From NCBI GenBank assembly GCA_031769625.1, contig JAUIMM010001255.1, forward strand, positions 1-64,000: 64,000 nt of DNA, read 5' to 3'. Below are positions 62,301 through 64,000 of this stretch, one piece after another. A program made the translations under genes and the position numbers. The notes under the pieces are model-generated. The model made no database searches and was not told the origin of the DNA. It saw only the letters and a list, made by a program, of their open reading frames with translations. Origin of the DNA: Taudactylus pleione (taxonomy: Eukaryota; Chordata; Amphibia; Anura; Myobatrachidae). The number at the start of each line of letters is the position of its first letter. The first letter of the stretch is position 1.

Positions 62301-64000
62301 GTGTTTGCTACAAGAGGAGATAACACAAAGTATGCGCTTTTGTTGTTTCCATTGCTTTCAATGCATTTTGGCCTAAAAGGTGCATTTGCTGTTTTCTCTC
62401 AAACGCAACATGGGAGAAAAACCATTTCACATCACATTTGTGGGTCTTGGTCTTCAACACATCCAGTGAAATTTTGAGCTGTCTGTGTTTGCTACAAGAG
62501 GAGATATCACAAAGTATGCGCTTTTGTTATTTCCATTGCTTTCAATGCATTTTGGCCTAAAACTTGCATTTGCTGTTTTCTCTTAAACGCAGCATGGGAG
62601 AAAAACCATTTCACATCACATTTGTGGGTTTTGGTCTTCAACACATCCAGTGAAATTTTGAGCTGTCTGTGTTTGCTACAAGAGGAGATAACACAAAGTA
62701 TGCGCTTTTGTGTTTCCATTGCTTTCAATGCATTTTGGCCTAAAACGTGCATTTGCTGTTTTCTCTCAAACGCAACATGGGAGAAAAACCATTTCACATC
62801 ACATTTGTGGGTCTTGGTCTTCAACACATCCAGTGAAATTTTGAGCTGTCTGTGTTTGCTACAAGAGGAGATATCACAAAGTAAGCACTTTTGTTATTTC
62901 CATTGCTTTCAATGCATTTTGGCCTAAAACTTGCATTTGCTGTTTTCTCTTAAATGCAACATGGGAGAAAAACCATTTCACATCACATTTGTGGGTCTTG
63001 GTCTTCAACACATCCAGTGAAATTTTGAGCTGTCTGTGTTTGCTACAAGAGGAGATAACACAAAGTATGCGCTTTTGTTGTTTCCATTGCTTTCAATGCA
63101 TTTTGGCCTAAAAGGTGCATTTGCTGTTTTCTCTTATACGCAACATGGGAGAAAAACCATTTCACATCACATTTGTGGGTCTTGGTCTTCAACACATCCA
63201 GTGAAATTTTGAGCTGTCTGTGTTTGCTACAAGAGGAGATATCACAAAGTATGCGCTTTTGTTATTTCCATTGCTTTCAATGCATTTTGGCCTAAAACTT
63301 GCATTTGCTGTTTTCTCTTAAACGCAGCATGGGAGAAAAACCATTTCACATCACATTTGTGGGTTTTGGTCTTCAACACATCCAGTGAAATTTTGAGCTG
63401 TCTGTGTTTGCTACAAGAGGAGATAACACAAAGTATGCGCTTTTGTTGTTTCCATTGCTTTCAATGCATTTTGGCCTAAAACATGCATTTGCTGTTTTCT
63501 CTTAAACGCAGCATGGGAGAAAAACCATTTCACATCACATTTGTGGGTCTTGGTCTTCAACACATCCAGTGAAATTTTGAGCTGTCTGTGTTTGCTACAA
63601 GAGGAGATATCACAAAGTATGCGCTTTTGTTGTTTTCATTGCTTTCAATGCATTTTGGCCTAAAACGTGCATTTGCTGTTTTCTCTTAAACGCAACATGG
63701 GAGAAAAACCATTTCACATCACATTTGTGGGTCTTGGTCTTCAACACATCCAGTGAAATTTTGAGCTGTCTGTGTTTGCTACAAGAGGAGATATCAGAAA
63801 GTATGCGCTTTTGTTATTTCCATTGCTTTCAATGCATTTTGGCCTAAAACGTGCATTTGCTGTTTTCTCTTAAACGCAACATGGGAGAAAAACCATTTCA
63901 CATCACATTTGTGGGTTTTGGTCTTCAACACATCCAGTGAAATTTTGAGCTGTCTGTGTTTGCTACAAGAGGAGATAACACAAAGTATGCGCTTTTGTTG
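59390..64000 (+). repeat. 34-monomer unit, copy 2, cut by the window edge
   Basis: 59390-61594 matches 53139-55343 closely. Later monomers diverge: 61595 is C with CATCAAGTG and an AACACGGGAG change, where 55344 has CATCCAGTG and GTGTGTTTT. 62331 is a B(GGTGC) with TCAAACGC, a combination not seen in other GGTGC copies. 62515-63249 repeats the C-D-C-B core of 47992-48726. 63250-63985 is a C-B-A-C module, and the window ends 15 bases into the next monomer. Confidence 0.86.

Larger units (their letters stand above)
1..64000 (+). repeat. Satellite DNA array, about 184-bp monomer, 348 full copies
   Basis: The same unit repeats head to tail from edge to edge with no interruption and no reversed copy. 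TATGC starts fall at 5, 189, 373, 557 and so on to 63986. That distance is 63,981 bases, which equals 348 monomers: 295 x 184, 52 x 183 and 1 x 185. The consensus has 71 G+C of 184 (about 39%). Neighbouring copies differ at only a few sites, nearly all of them recurrent variant positions shared among many copies. The array has no visible boundary on either side. A near-nucleosomal period, array length and higher-order duplication are typical of centromeric or other constitutive heterochromatin satellites; that role is inferred. I do not recognise the family, and the host is unidentified. Confidence 0.98.

Noticed and set aside
1..64000. CRISPR array
   Set aside because: There are no spacers. 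The whole 184-bp unit repeats, far longer than CRISPR repeats, and the copies are contiguous.
1..64000. CENP-B box in the monomer
   Set aside because: The core needs TTCG and CGGG spaced as in the known 17-bp motif. The consensus has neither on either strand. Rare near matches such as AACACGGGAG near 61670 are single mutations.
1..64000. Telomeric or simple-sequence repeats, transposon fragments, tRNA or 5S rRNA-derived units
   Set aside because: I saw no TTAGGG/TTTAGGG-type tracts, terminal repeats, polyA tails or target duplications, and no A/B box or 5S-like order in the monomer. All bases belong to the 184-bp unit.
1..64000. Known centromere satellites (human alpha, Arabidopsis 178-bp, maize CentC or 180-bp knob)
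   Set aside because: From memory of their general sequence and length none resembles this monomer. This is not a database search, so other named families remain possible.

Overview
The whole window is one uninterrupted tandem satellite array. From base 5 to base 63985 it holds exactly 348 head-to-tail monomers, all in the same orientation. My count is 295 of 184 bp, 52 of 183 bp and one of 185 bp, and these sum to the 63,981 bases present. Bases 1-4 and 63986-64000 are partial monomers, so the array runs off both ends. I find no single-copy DNA, protein gene, RNA gene, transposon, inversion or spacer. The consensus monomer is about 39% G+C. It has three CpG sites, one EcoRV site (GATATC), one NsiI site (ATGCAT) and a cluster of short inverted repeats in its first third.

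The source is a eukaryote with large heterochromatic arrays. A near-nucleosomal monomer, higher-order duplications and megabase-style homogenisation are typical of centromeric, pericentromeric or subtelomeric satellites. All three CpG sites decay recurrently to TpG and CpA, which points to a genome with cytosine methylation, such as a plant or a vertebrate. I do not recognise the satellite family and cannot name the organism.

Monomers are numbered here from the T of TATGC. Five classes are told apart at positions about 11-21: A (TTGTTTTCATT), B (TTGTTTCCATT), C (TTATTTCCATT), D (one T missing, giving 183 bp) and E (TTGATTTCATT). Sub-variants occur at position 50 onward (cGTGC, cTTGC, cGAGC, cATGC, gGTGC), at the TTAAACGC site, at GGGTCTT/GGGTTTT, and at GATATC/GATAAC. 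Monomer classes are interspersed, and the order of classes shows the long-range structure.

Layout. (1) 1-23356: left domain, marked by AATGCGC, AACAAGG, AAAGCATT, CTGCAAC and CACCTTTG variants; 5-2763 recurs at 14897-17655, and there are 16-17-monomer and 4-monomer duplications. (2) 23357-34571: a 23-monomer (4229 bp) unit followed by two tandem 15-monomer (2757 bp) copies that descend from it by loss of eight monomers. (3) 34572-42474: a 13-monomer (2390 bp) duplication overlapped by an 18-monomer-offset (3308 bp) duplication. (4) 42475-47991: a mosaic joined from copies of 26-29 kb and 31.6-34 kb, with precise whole-monomer deletions. (5) 47992-53873: a second 13-monomer duplication. (6) 53874-64000: a 34-monomer (6251 bp) duplication and the right edge.

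As no genes are present, the units act together only as a repeat landscape. The sequence records unequal exchange in whole-monomer steps, local homogenisation, and recurrent shuffling of a 4-monomer C-B-A-C module that fills the right half. Open reading frames up to 132 codons exist on both strands, but they are by-products of the 183-bp monomer length and are not annotated as genes.
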